From positions 6,070,348 through 6,134,347 of the forward strand of contig SSNP01000005.1 of the NCBI GenBank assembly GCA_006937955.1: a stretch of 64,000 nt of DNA. Reading direction: 5' to 3'. The DNA comes from Pachypanchax playfairii (lineage: Eukaryota > Chordata > Actinopteri > Cyprinodontiformes > Aplocheilidae). This document shows, in pieces, positions 1 through 12,395 of the stretch. The notes under the pieces were generated by a model. That model was not told where the DNA came from and did not search any database. It saw nothing but the letters and a program-made list of their open reading frames with translations. Made by a program: the position numbers and the translations under genes. Every line of letters starts with the position of its first letter. The first letter of the stretch is position 1.

Positions 1-17
1 TCAGTGCTACAGGCAAC

Positions 18-3000
18 ATGGGTGTCAACACCATCCACTGGTTCCGGAAGGGACTACGGCTGCACGACAACCCGGCTCTGAGGGACTCGATCCGGGGAGC
101 GAAGACCCTGCGCTGCATCTACATCCTGGATCCCTGGTTTGCTGGCTCGTCCAACGTGGGCATCAACAGATGGAGGTAATATATGACACATGCATTCCTA
201 AGAATGGGGCCAGTAATTAGTTTTGACAAATAATGTGTCATCACTGGACGTCGAACCCAAATCTAGGAAGTTCTTAGTGACCCACGTCCTCTGACTTTAT
301 TTTTAGAAATAACTGACACTCACTGACATTCACCTGTTTCTGAAAGCTACATATCAGCATCATCTATTATGTAGGATTGTCCCTGCTTTGTAATCACTGA
401 TGAATTGCCCCTTTATGATATCTAAGGAAAAACAAAAATCAACAATACAAATTAAATTCTGTTAAAATGGTCCAAAAATGGCAGCCACTGATTATTTTGT
501 GAATAGTATTTTCTCATTTAAGCTTATACTAATTAAAGTTTAACTTGAGCCAATAAAGGTCAAGGTCAATCCTGCCTGTCCTGGTAACATCTGGGCTAAA
601 TCTGATTGGACAAACAAGTCTTTTAAACATTTATTATGTCATTTTATCCTAGACACTTTGATGTCCTAGATTTTTTTCCATGTATATATTTGTTCTGCAG
701 AATATTTAAGTTAAAAAAAGGATATGCTCTTATGGACATTGTTATTTTGAAATAATGACTTTATCTCATATCTTTATCTTGTTTTCTCAAGATAATGAGT
801 AAAATAACTGGTAAACTTTAAATCTATTTAAAGAAAATATTTAAGAAAATGTTTTCTATTACTTTCAGATTTTCCAAAATAACAAATAAACTAGAAGGTA
901 CTTCATTAAAAGTCAGGGCATATATGATAAGTTAAATATCCTAAGTATGTTCAGGGGTACCCCAAGGCTGTGTGTTTAGCCCATAGTTATATATGCTACA
1001 GAGATCACAACACAAACTGCAACATAGATTTTGCTGACACAATCATAATAAGCGTCATCACAACAATTATGATTCAGTGTACAGAGAGAAGAACATTTTC
1101 ACAGCCTGATGCACAAAGAACCACCCGTGACTCAATATCAGAGAAGCCAGTGAGCTTATTGTTGTTTTCAGCAGAGAGGAAGGTACTGGTAATCCTCACA
1201 CAGCAACTGTCATCAGAATTTCTCATTTTCACATGTAATTATTCTGGTCAGTCAAAACACAATAGCACCTGTACTGAAAGTGTTTGACTTGTTCCCCAAA
1301 AGCCTTAAAAATGTACTAAGATGCACAGTGGGAACACATCAACAGTTTGAAAAATAACAGCTGACTGCAGAGCAGCGAAATATATCGCTTAGGTTTCCAT
1401 ATTGCATGGAAAAGTAATCTAACATTGGGAAGCAGGGTCACAGCCCACACTAACTCCATATACAGTACTTAAACATCCACTTGTTGTCCCGACACTGTCA
1501 GGGAGCAGGACCTGCTTTATTCAGTCACTATCCTAAGTATGTTCAAGAAAGTGCAGCCTGTTTCTGTCTGTGTATCACGTCATAATCTGTATTTATGTGT
1601 ACATGTTTAGACATGAGTTTAGGTTGGAAATGTGACATCAAATTTGTTTCTTTTATTTAATAGAGGGATCAATGTTCTTCCTGAGTGGCTATACTTTCAG
1701 CTTCACTTTGTGTCTGTCTGAATTAGTGTAAAACTCCATGCATTATTACATGTTTTAAAAACATTTCTGGCTACAAAAATTAATACAAGTTTTTTCATTC
1801 TTGAGCTCCAGAGAATTAACATAAAACTAACAGTTAGATCACTTTAACCTTAACAGCGGGATATTTTCTGCTGAAGACGAGTGAAAAAAGCTTGCTATGG
1901 ATATTGTCTTTTTGTCTGCAGTGAACTGAGGCTCCCTGATTGCTGTCTGTAATAAAACATAAAAACATGAAGATTTGTTTTTGAATGGACAGTTTTGCTT
2001 TTTAATTCAATGTTCACCTCTTTTATTGAATACTTGGTTGCATTATATTTTGAGAATGATTTTGGGTTATAATTATGTTGAAATCAAAATTCAGATTGGA
2101 TTTTTAAATCTGATGAGAGCAGGAGGAGGATTTGTCTTTCTAAAGAGCACCGATGATCACTAAATGGTGATAAATAGAAATCTGATCGCCTATAGGACAT
2201 TATTTAGGCTCTGTGTAGGTCAGAATGCTCCACTGCTATTCTCACAACACTGTGTCAGGGAACAGGCCTCAGATAAATTGTGTCCCATCGCTCCGCCAGT
2301 TTTACTGCATATTATTTCCGAAGCTCACTGATGCTGTTCTACCGTGAAGTGGTGAGTCAGACATCCTTAAACAAAACACGTCTGTTGTTTTTCATTGTCA
2401 TTCTTTAAGCACAAATACACATTTGAATTGAGCATTTTGGAATTACATTTTTAGGCCACTATTTGCATTTTCTTAGTCTTACTTCCACTGAGATTCACTG
2501 TTGTTAAACAGACCATCAACCAAATATCAGAGCTTTTCTTATCTTTGGTCACTCAGAAAACCTTATTGACCTGTTTTGCTCTAGTCATGTGACACAAATG
2601 TGGTCACAAACAAATTGCACATCAGTGTTACCGATTCCATAAGTTACCTAATCTGTTGGTCTTTGACATCACAGCAGACGATTACTTTCTCATTATAAAT
2701 ATATTTTATGAAGCAAAGAATGTTTTCTCACATTATGTTCAGTGTGTAAGTTGTAAAGTTTTCCCTGAATCAGTCCAGAGTTACATGCTAAATTATAGTA
2801 GCAGCCACGTGTTGTTTCAGTGTTCAACATACAGTATAACACTGTGTTTATTCAGATGTGTGACGTTTGACTGAAAATAAAAAGGCTTGGACCATTCAAC
2901 TCCTGCTGGAGCCTCCAGGCTGCATAACATCTGTGACAGACATGTTACCAATAACTATATCAGTGGTGTCCATTCCTGGACATTCCTGAACTTGAGGACA

Positions 3001-6000
3001 TGCTGAAGAGCTGATTCAACTATTGAATTTGAGGAAACAGTTTGGATTTGACAACCCTGACCTACATAATAAAAACATCACACAGCGCATTGGAGCGGGC
3101 TGTTTATTACTAAAAATCACTTACAAATAGAAAAAGATGAATAAAAACAAACTGCCTATTGTATTTGTAATGACATTCAATTAATTATTTGATCTCTTTG
3201 TCTGTTTAGATTTTTGCTGCAGTGTTTAGAGGATCTGGATGCAAGCCTACGCAAACTCAACTCCCGTCTGTTTGTCATCAGAGGCCAGCCAACAGATGTC
3301 TTCCCTCGTCTTTTTAAGGTACGAGTGAGACAAGTGATAGATGCTCCCTGAACTGATCTTCAGTTTGTTTTTAACCTTTGTTTTACCTGAAGTGATCCAT
3401 TCATAAACTGTCTGTTTACAAACAAAAAACATCAAATGGTGTCACACTGTCTCACACACACCAGTGAGACAAGAACATTTGATCCTTTTTTTTTTTTTTT
3501 TCACAATATCTATTAAGCAACCGTCTATATTTTCTAGCAAGGCAACTCATGTTTGTTTGATTTTTTTTTTTTTTTTGGCATTCCTTTTTTTCCTGTGATG
3601 CAACAGCTGTGACATCATCGTCATTATTTTTTTATCTTGTTCTGAGTTTTTGTGGAAATATGGTTGTATTAAAATGTGCACTTTTTGTTTTCATAGTGTA
3701 AACTAATGTAACAAAGTCTGAAGAGTGTTTGAATCATTAAATTATTTATTTACTTTCCATTTTAAACCTACAAACCAGTTATCAGAAAATGGTTTGTTTA
3801 TTTATTTTAAAATGGAAAATGCTAATTCTGGATGTTATTTTTGTGCAAAACATTCCTTGTATATTTATTACTACTGGTTGTGTGTGTTATGTTTACAGGA
3901 ATGGCAGATCACACGTTTATCTTATGAATATGATTCTGAACCATTTGGAAAAGAACGTGACGCTGCCATCCAGAAACTAGCCAGCGAGGCTGGAGTTGAG
4001 GTCACGGTGCAGATTTCACACACACTCTATAGTCTGGACAAGTGAGTTACTCTATGGAGTTTTATTCAAAACAAAAGTCCTACATTAATTGTTGAAATAT
4101 CTTATTTTATATACTGTGTGTACACATCAAGTTGTTTTAATATTTGTTTCCCTCCTAAAGGATTATAGAGCTTAATGGTGGTCAGCCTCCTCTTACATAC
4201 AAGCGCTTCCAGGCAGTAATCAACCGAATGGACGCCGTGGAGCTGCCTGCAGAGACTATCACATCTAAAATTACTAAAGACTGCGTCACTCCCATCAGTG
4301 ATGATCACGATGACAAGTTTGGGGTTCCTTCTCTGGAAGAGCTTGGTAAGTCTACAAGTATCACGATGGAGGTTTTTCTTCCTGACTAACCAGTTCTCTG
4401 AGAGGAAACTAATAAATACAAAAAATCTAAACTAAATAGTTCTCTTTAACTTCAGTTAAATATCTTTATGAGCTCAGCAGAAAAAAAGACTTTTTGTCAA
4501 AATGTAAGATTATTATTTATTCCCTTAAACACACAAACATCAGGAGCTGGTCTACATGTTAAATCAATTTAGAAGACTCAGATTTAATGAAGCAGCATCA
4601 TAGCACTGGCTCTAATGTGGGTGTATTTATATAAATACTAGTTATGTGCAAGTTTCTGCAGCTACTGACACTGTTTGTGTAACAGGGTTTGAGACAGACG
4701 GTCTCACCACAGCGATATGGCCGGGTGGAGAAACGGAAGCACTCGTGAGGCTTGAACGACACCTGGAGAGGAAGGTAAAAACTTAAAGTTTACATTTGCA
4801 TAAAGGTTGTTATTAAAAAAAGTGAATATCTTATTGGCTGACTGTCTTTTTACAGGCATGGGTGGCAAATTTTGAGCGTCCACGCATGAACTCCAACTCC
4901 CTGCTGGCCAGTCCTACAGGCCTCAGCCCGTATCTACGCTTTGGATGTCTCTCCTGTCGTCTCTTCTACTTTAAGCTTACTGATCTGTACCGAAAGGTAA
5001 AGGAAAAAAAATCACCTATAAAATCTCTTTTTAGTTTTTTTTGTTTATTAGTCTGTTGATATTGTGAGCTGTGTAGATCTAACCTGTCTGTACATTTCTG
5101 TAAATGATTCACTTCTTATCATGACTGTTCTGAACATTCAGGCTTCTTCTTTGCATTTTTTTTTTTTTATAAAAGTACTTGCAGTACAGAACCGAGTGTT
5201 GCATGTGCCTTCATGGTCTGTTTGCATCATCTCCTCAGGTGAAGAAGAACAGCACCCCCCCTCTGTCCCTGTACGGTCAGCTGCTGTGGAGGGAATTCTT
5301 TTATACGACTGCTACCAACAACCCCTGCTTTGACAAGATGGACGGAAACCCCGTGTGCGTTCAGATCCCCTGGGACCGAAACCCTGAGGCGCTGGCCAAG
5401 TGGGCGGAGGGACGAACAGGTTACCCATGGATCGACGCCATCATGACCCAGCTGAGACAGGAGGGGTGGATCCATCATTTGGCTCGTCACGCGGTGGCGT
5501 GTTTTCTCACCAGGGGAGACCTCTGGATCAGCTGGGAGGAAGGCATGAAAGTAAGAAGACAAACCACAGCAAGCGTGTTAATCTTGTTATAAAGGGTTCG
5601 AGTTAATTAAGTTTCCATTGTGACTTTGTGTGTTGTGTTTTGATTTGTGACAGGTGTTTGAAGAGCTGCTACTTGATGCAGATTGGAGTGTGAACGCTGG
5701 CAGCTGGATGTGGCTCTCTTGCAGTTCTTTTTTTCAGCAGTTTTTTCACTGCTACTGCCCCGTGGGGTTCGGACGCCGCACCGACCCCAGTGGAGACTAC
5801 ATCAGGTCAGTCACTACTTTCATGTGCCTTTAAGCTGAGAGAGTTGTGGTTGTTAGTGTTTCCCACATTCACTCAAAAGCAAAAGTTCAATCTCATGGTT
5901 CACTTGTGCTCTTTTGAAGCCTCACATGAGGGAAGGAATTCGTCATGGTTTCATCAAGACTACAAAAAATTTATTTTGCACATCTCTTAAATGTTAAATA

Positions 6001-7181
6001 TACAGAGCTAATAAATATCACTGATGTCATGTTGCTCTCATTTACAGTTTTCTCATCTGTCTTCATTTTTTTTTGTTTTTTTAATCAGGCGCTATTTACC
6101 TATGTTGAGAGCTTTTCCTGTCAAATACATCTATGATCCCTGGAATGCGCCTGAGGAAATACAGAAGGCAGCCAAATGTATTATCGGGACTCATTACCCC
6201 AAACCCATGGTGAACCACGCCGAGGCCAGTCGCATCAGTATCGAGAGGATGAAGCAGATCTACCAGCAGCTTTCCTGCTACAGAGGACTGGGTAAACACA
6301 CGACACAGATACTAAACAAATTGGATCATTACGATTAAATAATGTTTTTTATTCTACTAAGGTGTAAAGAGTTAACAAATAAAGATAGAATAAGAAATTT
6401 GTGACAGAAATTTAATGTGACATAAAAAGCAGAATAGGTTTGATTTGTTTTATTGTTGTTGCTCATCTGCATCAGCTTCAGATCAAACCACAGTCTGTAA
6501 GACTTTGAGGTCTGGATTATGTTTCACATCAACTTCTTTTTGACTGTTTCTGAGCTAAAGAATCGTTTTAACTTTAGCGTTCAACTAGTTTTACAAGGTG
6601 TATGAAGTTGACAAGCTTTGTTTTTCTGGCAGGCCTGCTAGCAACGGTACCAGTAAATTCCAGCAACAGTGGAAATGGCAGTAATGGAGTCAACACAGGA
6701 ATGGGTCATGGTCCTGGAGGGTCCTCTGAAGACTTCCCAGTGCTGGGGAGGACATCTCAGACAGGTACAGAGACACTGTTTGTGCTGGTGAAATAAAAAA
6801 AGGCTTGTTTACTCTAAAACTCATCACACAAAGCTAAAATTGTTACCCACGAGACCTGTGCTGTATGCAGCATGATATCCAAAATCTGGCCTGCAGGATT
6901 TCTGTAAGCTGTTGACAACTGGAACATGAATATTAGGCTTCATTACAAACATAACTAAACCACTGTTTTCCTGCCAAGAAAAACAGAGAGATGGTTATAA
7001 ACACGCCTCAAACCCAGTTTCTGCACTGTAAAAGAATAAATAGTTTTTATATCCAGCTGTTTGTTTGTCTCAGATTAATCAGCTGCATTTTATTACAGAG
7101 AGAAGACCAACAACAAAGAAAAGGCGTCATGAGGACACAGAACCAGAAAACGGCTGTAAGTCCTGGCGGCAGAGCAAATAG
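18..7181 (+). CDS. cry1: CRY1-type cryptochrome, circadian transcriptional repressor (11 exons)
   Basis: Exons: 18-175, 3210-3318, 3899-4041, 4161-4345, 4686-4774, 4856-4996, 5239-5550, 5654-5805, 6089-6291, 6633-6764, 7099-7181. All junctions are GT..AG and keep one frame, giving 568 aa (human CRY1 is 586). The start MGVNTIHWFRKGLRLHDNPA is CRY1-like. A photolyase alpha/beta domain comes first, then the FAD-binding helical domain. Residue numbers match mouse CRY1 through this region, and the three electron-transfer tryptophans W320, W374 and W397 are present. The helix AEASRISIERMKQIYQQLS, where FBXL3 and PER bind in mammals, is kept. The C-terminal tail (from about residue 498) is short, rich in Ser/Gly/Asn, and has a basic patch KKRRH that could be a nuclear signal. 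In the family, cryptochrome represses CLOCK:BMAL1 in the nucleus with PER. Teleosts have several cry1/cry3 paralogues; the mterf2 neighbour favours the cry1 locus, but a or b cannot be told. Two arginines common in mammals are cysteines here (C305, C493). Confidence 0.95.
937..953. repeat. Left target-site duplication of the LINE insertion
   Basis: The 17-base sequence TATCCTAAGTATGTTCA is repeated exactly at 1529-1545. A long, non-palindromic direct repeat around a LINE fragment is what target-primed reverse transcription leaves. Confidence 0.7.
954..1528 (+). mobile_element. 5'-truncated LINE reverse-transcriptase fragment
   Basis: The 575-bp insert sits between two exact copies of TATCCTAAGTATGTTCA. 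Its first codons read GVPQGCVFSP, the usual RT motif of CR1/L2/Rex-like LINEs, and further on a degenerate IDFADT stands where the catalytic FADD motif would be. Stops and frameshifts interrupt it. The motif order (GVPQG then FAD) and the flanking duplication support a retrotransposon copy; the exact clade cannot be set from so short a piece. It appears to be internally deleted or very diverged after about 1130. Confidence 0.75.
1529..1545. repeat. Right target-site duplication of the LINE insertion
   Basis: Exact second copy of the 17-base repeat at 937-953, directly after the presumed 3' end of the inserted fragment. Confidence 0.7.
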
Positions 7182-8172
7182 GGCGGAGTCCAAAGGATCC
7201 ATCATGTTGCTGTCGTGTCCATGATTCACAACTTATAACCATCGATATGAACAATCACACAGGAGAAAAGTGTGTTGATCCTCCCCAAAAAGACAACAAA
7301 AACCAGCATGGTTGTTTTATGAATTTAATATTAAGGTGAGTAATTTTTCATGCTGGACCTGGACAGCAGAACATCTGCTGGAGACACAATGTGTGAAAGA
7401 TTCATACATACATGTCAGAGCAGCAACTCCAGACTTCCTGTTGTACATCAGATCGTCCATCTGTCCACATAAAGTTTGTCATCTGTTCAGATAGCATGTC
7501 ATCATCAGCTGATCGGAGAAGGCAATTCCTGCAGAAATGATGAGACAGAAACTTTCAGCCATTTTTGTTAGTGTGATGTGAAGCAGCTTGTCTTCCACTG
7601 AGGTGTCATTCCATTAAACTTCATCTTTTCCCTCTTACAACAGTGATTTTAAGATATTTATTTGTTATCAGGAGCTTAAACATTGTTATATTTTACTTTA
7701 CTTAGTTTGATGTCAACATCTGTAATAAATACTCGTAGCACCATGTTGCTGATAGCTTGAGAACGTGATTTGTAAGTTTATTAGTTTATCCCCTTGCTGT
7801 CATCGCTAGTGAAAAATCCTGATATGAGGTAAGATTTTGGGGATTTTCTGAGAAACAAGCTCCTATGTTTTCTATAAATATTACATTTAAAATGTTTAAG
7901 CTTTTTTTCTTTCAAACTTTAGTAAAAAAAAGTTGTACAATAGAAAAGTAGATGCCAGTCACCAAAGCAGGTAAATATTTTGTAAATATTTATAATTTCT
8001 AACTTTTGTATATTTAATCATTTGTTCCTGCACCTGTTTTTGTAAATAATGTAATGAAAATGTAAAAGTTCTAATACAAACATGTTTTTTTTTTTTTGTC
8101 CCCTTGGTATCGTAAATCTGTTTTGTATGAAGAACGTCTTGATATGGCAATAAAACATATAAATTATTCCTG
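7182..8172 (+). other. cry1 3' untranslated region with poly(A) signals
   Basis: AT-rich sequence with no open frame follows the stop codon at 7179-7181. AATAAA at 8149-8154, followed within 30 bases by the GT-rich stretch TGTTTTGTTTGTAG, is the best poly(A) site; a weaker AATAAA lies near 7722. The exact end of the transcript is inferred. Confidence 0.55.
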
Positions 8173-8649
8173 TTTTGTTTGTAGATTTTATGCTCCATTT
8201 CTTTGTCCTTTAACTAGTTCATGAAAAACAGATTTACTCTGTTGATTTTCACTCGTGTTCAACCAAAACAATATGATGTTCGTATAAAGAGTAATGAAAA
8301 AAATGTGAAGATGTTTTAAAGGGTGAGTGTCACTGAGGTTTAACGCATGTTTCTGCGAAGCACATCTTTATATAAATTATTGAAATCAAATGTAAAAAGT
8401 TTTCTGCTTGACTGAGACTCATGAATTTTAATAGGAAAACTCATCACTGTTCTTGGGAAATCCGAAACGTCTCATGATCTTGTGGTAAATCAAATGTACT
8501 TTAAATTGAAAGTCATGCAGCTGCAGACACATAACTCGTATATCTTTTCTGATCCTGCAGAGACAGAGAAATGTCTTTGTCTAACACTCATTCCTGTTAC
8601 ACTGTGAGATTGTGAATGAACCAAAATCTGGATTTGTAGATCAAACTTA

Positions 8650-8690
8650 ATCACTTACTTTATTAATCCCTGAAGGGAAATTATTTTTGA
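8650..8690 (+). repeat. Remnant of a teleost LINE 3' tail
   Basis: The string TTTATTAATCCCTGAAGGGA resembles the 'tttattgatcccygaaggg' tail seen at the end of many fish non-LTR elements. It is too short to classify. The rest of 8173-8900 shows nothing recognisable. Confidence 0.45.
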
Positions 8691-8949
8691 TTGAATAAAT
8701 GGTCCCACAAAGTCTAAACTGTTTGTGAAATAATTATAATGGCTTGCAGATAAAGTTCTTAATGTTTTCAGCATTTCTTCAAATGATACAAAAGAGCAGG
8801 AGACAGTGACGCTTCTGTCTGTCTGGTTGTGTTTTATGTTAGGATCTGTTTAAAATGATCAACCCAGATGAAATTGGGTTTGTATAAAGTGGTTTCTTGT
8901 GTAATCTGTAAGGACTGCCCCCTTGGATTAGGGACGTTTTGGTTCTGTC

Positions 8950-9107
8950 CCCGTGTTTTCACGGAGAATCCGCTCCGTGTCCAATCGCAGTCGCCGATCG
9001 GTGGGCGGAGTCAACTCACTCCCATCTCTGTATATAATGTTCGCACACACAATCTGCAGCCTCTCTTTCAGCTTCCTGGTCGTTTTGGTGACTGACAGCT
9101 GCTGGAG
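8950..9107 (+). promoter_or_regulatory. Probable promoter of the DHFR-family gene
   Basis: Unlike its AT-rich surroundings, this stretch carries a CCAAT box (8981-8985), a GC box GGGCGG (9003-9008) and a TATA-like TATATAAT (9031-9038), all in the usual order about 70-130 bases before the ATG at 9108. Spacing would put transcription start near 9060. Mammalian DHFR promoters are TATA-less with Sp1 and E2F sites; no perfect E2F site was seen here. Motif content only; start site not shown. Confidence 0.55.
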
Positions 9108-11673
9108 ATGGAGAACAGCCGGGATAAAGTGCAAAAGAAACCAATTCGCCTGATTGCGGCAGTTTGTAGCAACATGGGAATCGGGAAAGATGGAAAACTG
9201 CCCTGGAGTTTACCGTAAGACTCAAACCAATTTTCATAAAACTTCAAAAATCAGAACCTTCATAAGGATTTTCATGTCACAATGAAGTCATTCATTCATC
9301 TAACTCAGTCTGTGAACTCATCATCTGTTTCAATCTGAGTAACTCTACATGAAAAGTATTTATTATGTAATCTATGAATTTTTGCTACAAGTAGAATTTA
9401 TGTTTTTATTACTGTTTGATGATGAATTATGTCCTGCTGCTATTAACAGATTAAATGGATTATAAATTAACAGTTCTTAATAACCATAAATTGACTGAGT
9501 GCTAATTAAAAATCCCCAAATCATCAGACTGTTTTGGGTTTTTGTCAAAAGAAATTCATGAGACTTTCTGGACACACTGAACCGCTGAGAATGTCCTTTT
9601 TACTTATTACTGTCTCTGACCTATATGAATGTTATTACTTTATTAACTGGCCCATAAAGTTTAGTGCATGAAATGATGTCACAGGTTATAAAAATGTTCT
9701 GATTTCAGAGTTGGGCAATTAAAAACCTGCAGTAAACTCTGCTGTTTGAGACAGAGGCACCAGGACTGTGAGCTGCTGACAGTGTGTATGTGTACAGTTA
9801 TATTATAGGCAGTAATAAAAGCAGCATGGCTTACAGCTTTAGGACACAGTAACATCTGTTTGATAGCAACTGCACGTGGTGCACGACGCCTCCAGAGTCG
9901 AGAAGAGAAGCTGCGTTTCTGTGTTCCAGGTTTTTGGTTGATGTGAAAGTTTCTAGTTTGACTGAATGTCGTTTCCTCCACAGATCTGAATTTCAGTATT
10001 TTCTGAACACCATTACCAGAGTGTCAAGACCAGGTATTAGTCTGCTTTTCCAGTCAACTTGTTATTTAATTGCATTTTTTTGTGTATGATTTATTTATTA
10101 TTTTTCTGCAGGAAACATGAATTTGATGATTTGGGGACGGCTGTGTTGGAATTCCCACCCAGAAACCATGTTCCCACTGCCCAACGCTCTGCATGTAGTT
10201 CTTAGTAAAACACTAACGTAAGTAATAAAACATTGAAACATCCCTATCAACAAGGAAATCCAGATCCATCAGAAAACATTCATTTATCTTTCATGTTGCT
10301 GCTCTCTACTCGCAGCACAGTTCCAGATCACGCCCACTTCTTGTGTCAGGACTTAGAGAGTGCCGTCCGTCTGGGAGCTGAACCCCCCATCGCTGATATA
10401 ATCGAGACCATCTGGATTCTTGGTGGGACGCAGGTCTATGAGGTAAACCAGATCAATAGACCTGCATTAAACAACACCTGACTGTTTTTGGACATGGTTC
10501 ACAAACAAGGAAATTTATTATATTTATAACACCAACTGAATGTGTTGTAGAACAAAAATCCTGCACGAGTTGTTTTCTAACTTTATATTTCTCTGATAAG
10601 TTTCAACAAGGGTAGTTTAGCAGATTATAGGCACAACAACTCATTATTGCTTTGCTTCTAAAACTCCCTGACTTCATTTGATGGCTCTCAAACTATATGT
10701 AGTGAAAAAAAATAGTAATAACTTTTCCTTTATCTAATTCACATAGTAAAAATAAGGAATTTAGTCAGAAGAGTTGATTTATTTGAGTTGATTCTGAGAA
10801 GATGTGAGGTGAAACTCTGGTTTTATTGTCTACATTTGATTTGTATCAAGAATGTGCTTGTCTGGTTCTGCTTCCACTTTGGATGAAACTTTTACCTTTG
10901 CATGACTAGTCCAACTATTCAGTGGTCTCACATGATTCTCAGCTCTGCCAAAATTCTAAGTCTGATCAACCAGAACAATAAAACTCATTGTGATTGGGAT
11001 TAATAGACACACTGCAGCCAAACAGAGAAAGAAAAACATATTACAGTTTCAAAACACAGTTTTAATTGTGCATAAATAATGAAACCTGGACTTTTAGCTC
11101 ACTCTTCTTTCTAACCAGGATGCATTAAACCACCCGTGGTGTGACCTGCTCTACCTGACGGACGTGATGGCCGACTTTGATTGTGATGTTTACTTTCCAA
11201 CGTTTGACAGAAAACGATTTAAATTACAGGAAAGGTAAGTGTTCATCTTGTTCTGGAAGCACTGAGATTTCAGGTTCTTTGATCTGAAGGCTTAGCGTCA
11301 TCACACCTGAACCTGTCGAGTAAGAGTTATCCACCTTGAAGCAAAGAGAGTCTTTATTTGTTACAGTTGTCAGAACGAATTTGCTCTAAAGGATTTACTG
11401 ACTTTATCAAAACTTTGAAGCACTTTGTGACTGTAAACCCAATAAATCTGAACTGTAAATAAGTTACTGTGTTAAGATGCTGGAACATTATCACCAAACT
11501 GCTTTTATGAATTTTGATTGTTATTAATTATTTTACATTTTGGGTGTTTTGTACCAAAAGTAACTCTCTTTTTGTTTCCAAAAAGATTTCCTGATGTACC
11601 GAATGACATTCAAGAGGAGAACGGCATTAAGTTCAAGTGCCAAGTGTTCAAGAAAGAAACTGGAAACTGCTGA
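9108..11673 (+). CDS. Divergent dihydrofolate reductase family protein (6 exons)
   Basis: Exons: 9108-9214, 9984-10033, 10112-10217, 10316-10442, 11119-11234, 11586-11673; all GT..AG, frame intact, 197 aa (human DHFR about 187). Canonical DHFR reduces dihydrofolate to tetrahydrofolate with NADPH. Family features seen: MGIGKDGKLPW near residues 23-33, the acidic catalytic residue E38 (human E30), ILGGTQVY (122-129; human IVGGSSVY), T144, and the C-terminal FPDVPNDIQEENGIKFK. Changed features: the MGKKTWFSIP block reads IWGRLCWNSHP, the human R70 position (binds the folate glutamate carboxylate, conserved as R57 in E. coli) is Ala78, N64 is Met72, and the loop before E38 is one residue shorter. 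The family is sure; normal DHFR activity is doubtful. It is probably a fish paralogue rather than the housekeeping dhfr, so no symbol is given. Introns and an open frame argue against a processed pseudogene. Confidence 0.9.
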
Positions 11674-12360
11674 TGCCATTAATAGATTTAAAAATGAGCA
11701 TAATAAGATTAGAGTCAACTCCTGCAAGACTGTTCTTATGTAGATTCACAGAAAGACAGATTCTGGTTAAATCTTCTCAGCCTTATAATTAAAACAACAT
11801 TAAGAAAACTTGCAGCAGAAGACACTGAAAACATTAGTCCAGCTCATTAATTCAACTAAACATGTGCAATTATATGTATTTTTCCACATTTTTACACTTT
11901 TTACTGAGACCATGACGAGCTCAGGTATAAACAGAAGTTTCTTTCTGCCTTCAGCCGTCACCTTGTGACTCCTGAATGTTTTCTTCCTCCCACTCAGTTC
12001 TGTTGCGTCTGCAGTGAAAATGTTTGTCAGTGAATCAGTCAGCAGCTTGCGTCAAAGACAGGCTGCATTCTCCGTTTTACAGCATTCCAGTTTCTGTCCA
12101 AACCAACATAACAGGTTCTACTTTTAAAAGTTAGAAAATAATCATCCTGCTGCTTTGCTTTCATACAACAGAAACACTCATTTTTATACAGATATGGAAA
12201 CATGTTGCAACTTATAATTCATCATGGCTAAAAAATATATTTATTGATGTTTTTATTGTTTTATGAGCTTCTAGATATATATTTTTTTCAGAAAATATAT
12301 TTTGAAACTTTTAATCAATAAATAACAACAGCTCAATATTTCAGCAGTGTGAATAAAATG
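11674..12360 (+). other. 3' untranslated region of the DHFR-family gene
   Basis: Non-coding AT-rich sequence follows the TGA at 11671-11673. Candidate poly(A) signals are AATAAA near 12317 and at 12352-12357. The transcript end is inferred. Confidence 0.45.
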
Positions 12361-12395
12361 ATTCTTATTCATCGTGTTGTATTTCACACCTTTGT

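Larger units (their letters stand above)
176..3209 (+). other. cry1 intron 1 (3.0 kb)
   Basis: The donor is GAG|GTAATA and the acceptor TCTGTTTAG|A; together they rebuild the Arg codon of NRWRF. The intron holds a LINE fragment bounded by a 17-base direct repeat (937-1545) and one palindromic E-box, CACGTG, at 2806-2811. The E-box is a CLOCK:BMAL1-type site, but one hexamer is weak evidence. I see no exon in the rest. Confidence 0.85.

Noticed and set aside
2806..2811. E-box CACGTG in cry1 intron 1 as a clock element
   Set aside because: A single hexamer is expected by chance several times in a window this size, and others occur near 9871, 24009 and 57076 with no clock gene attached.
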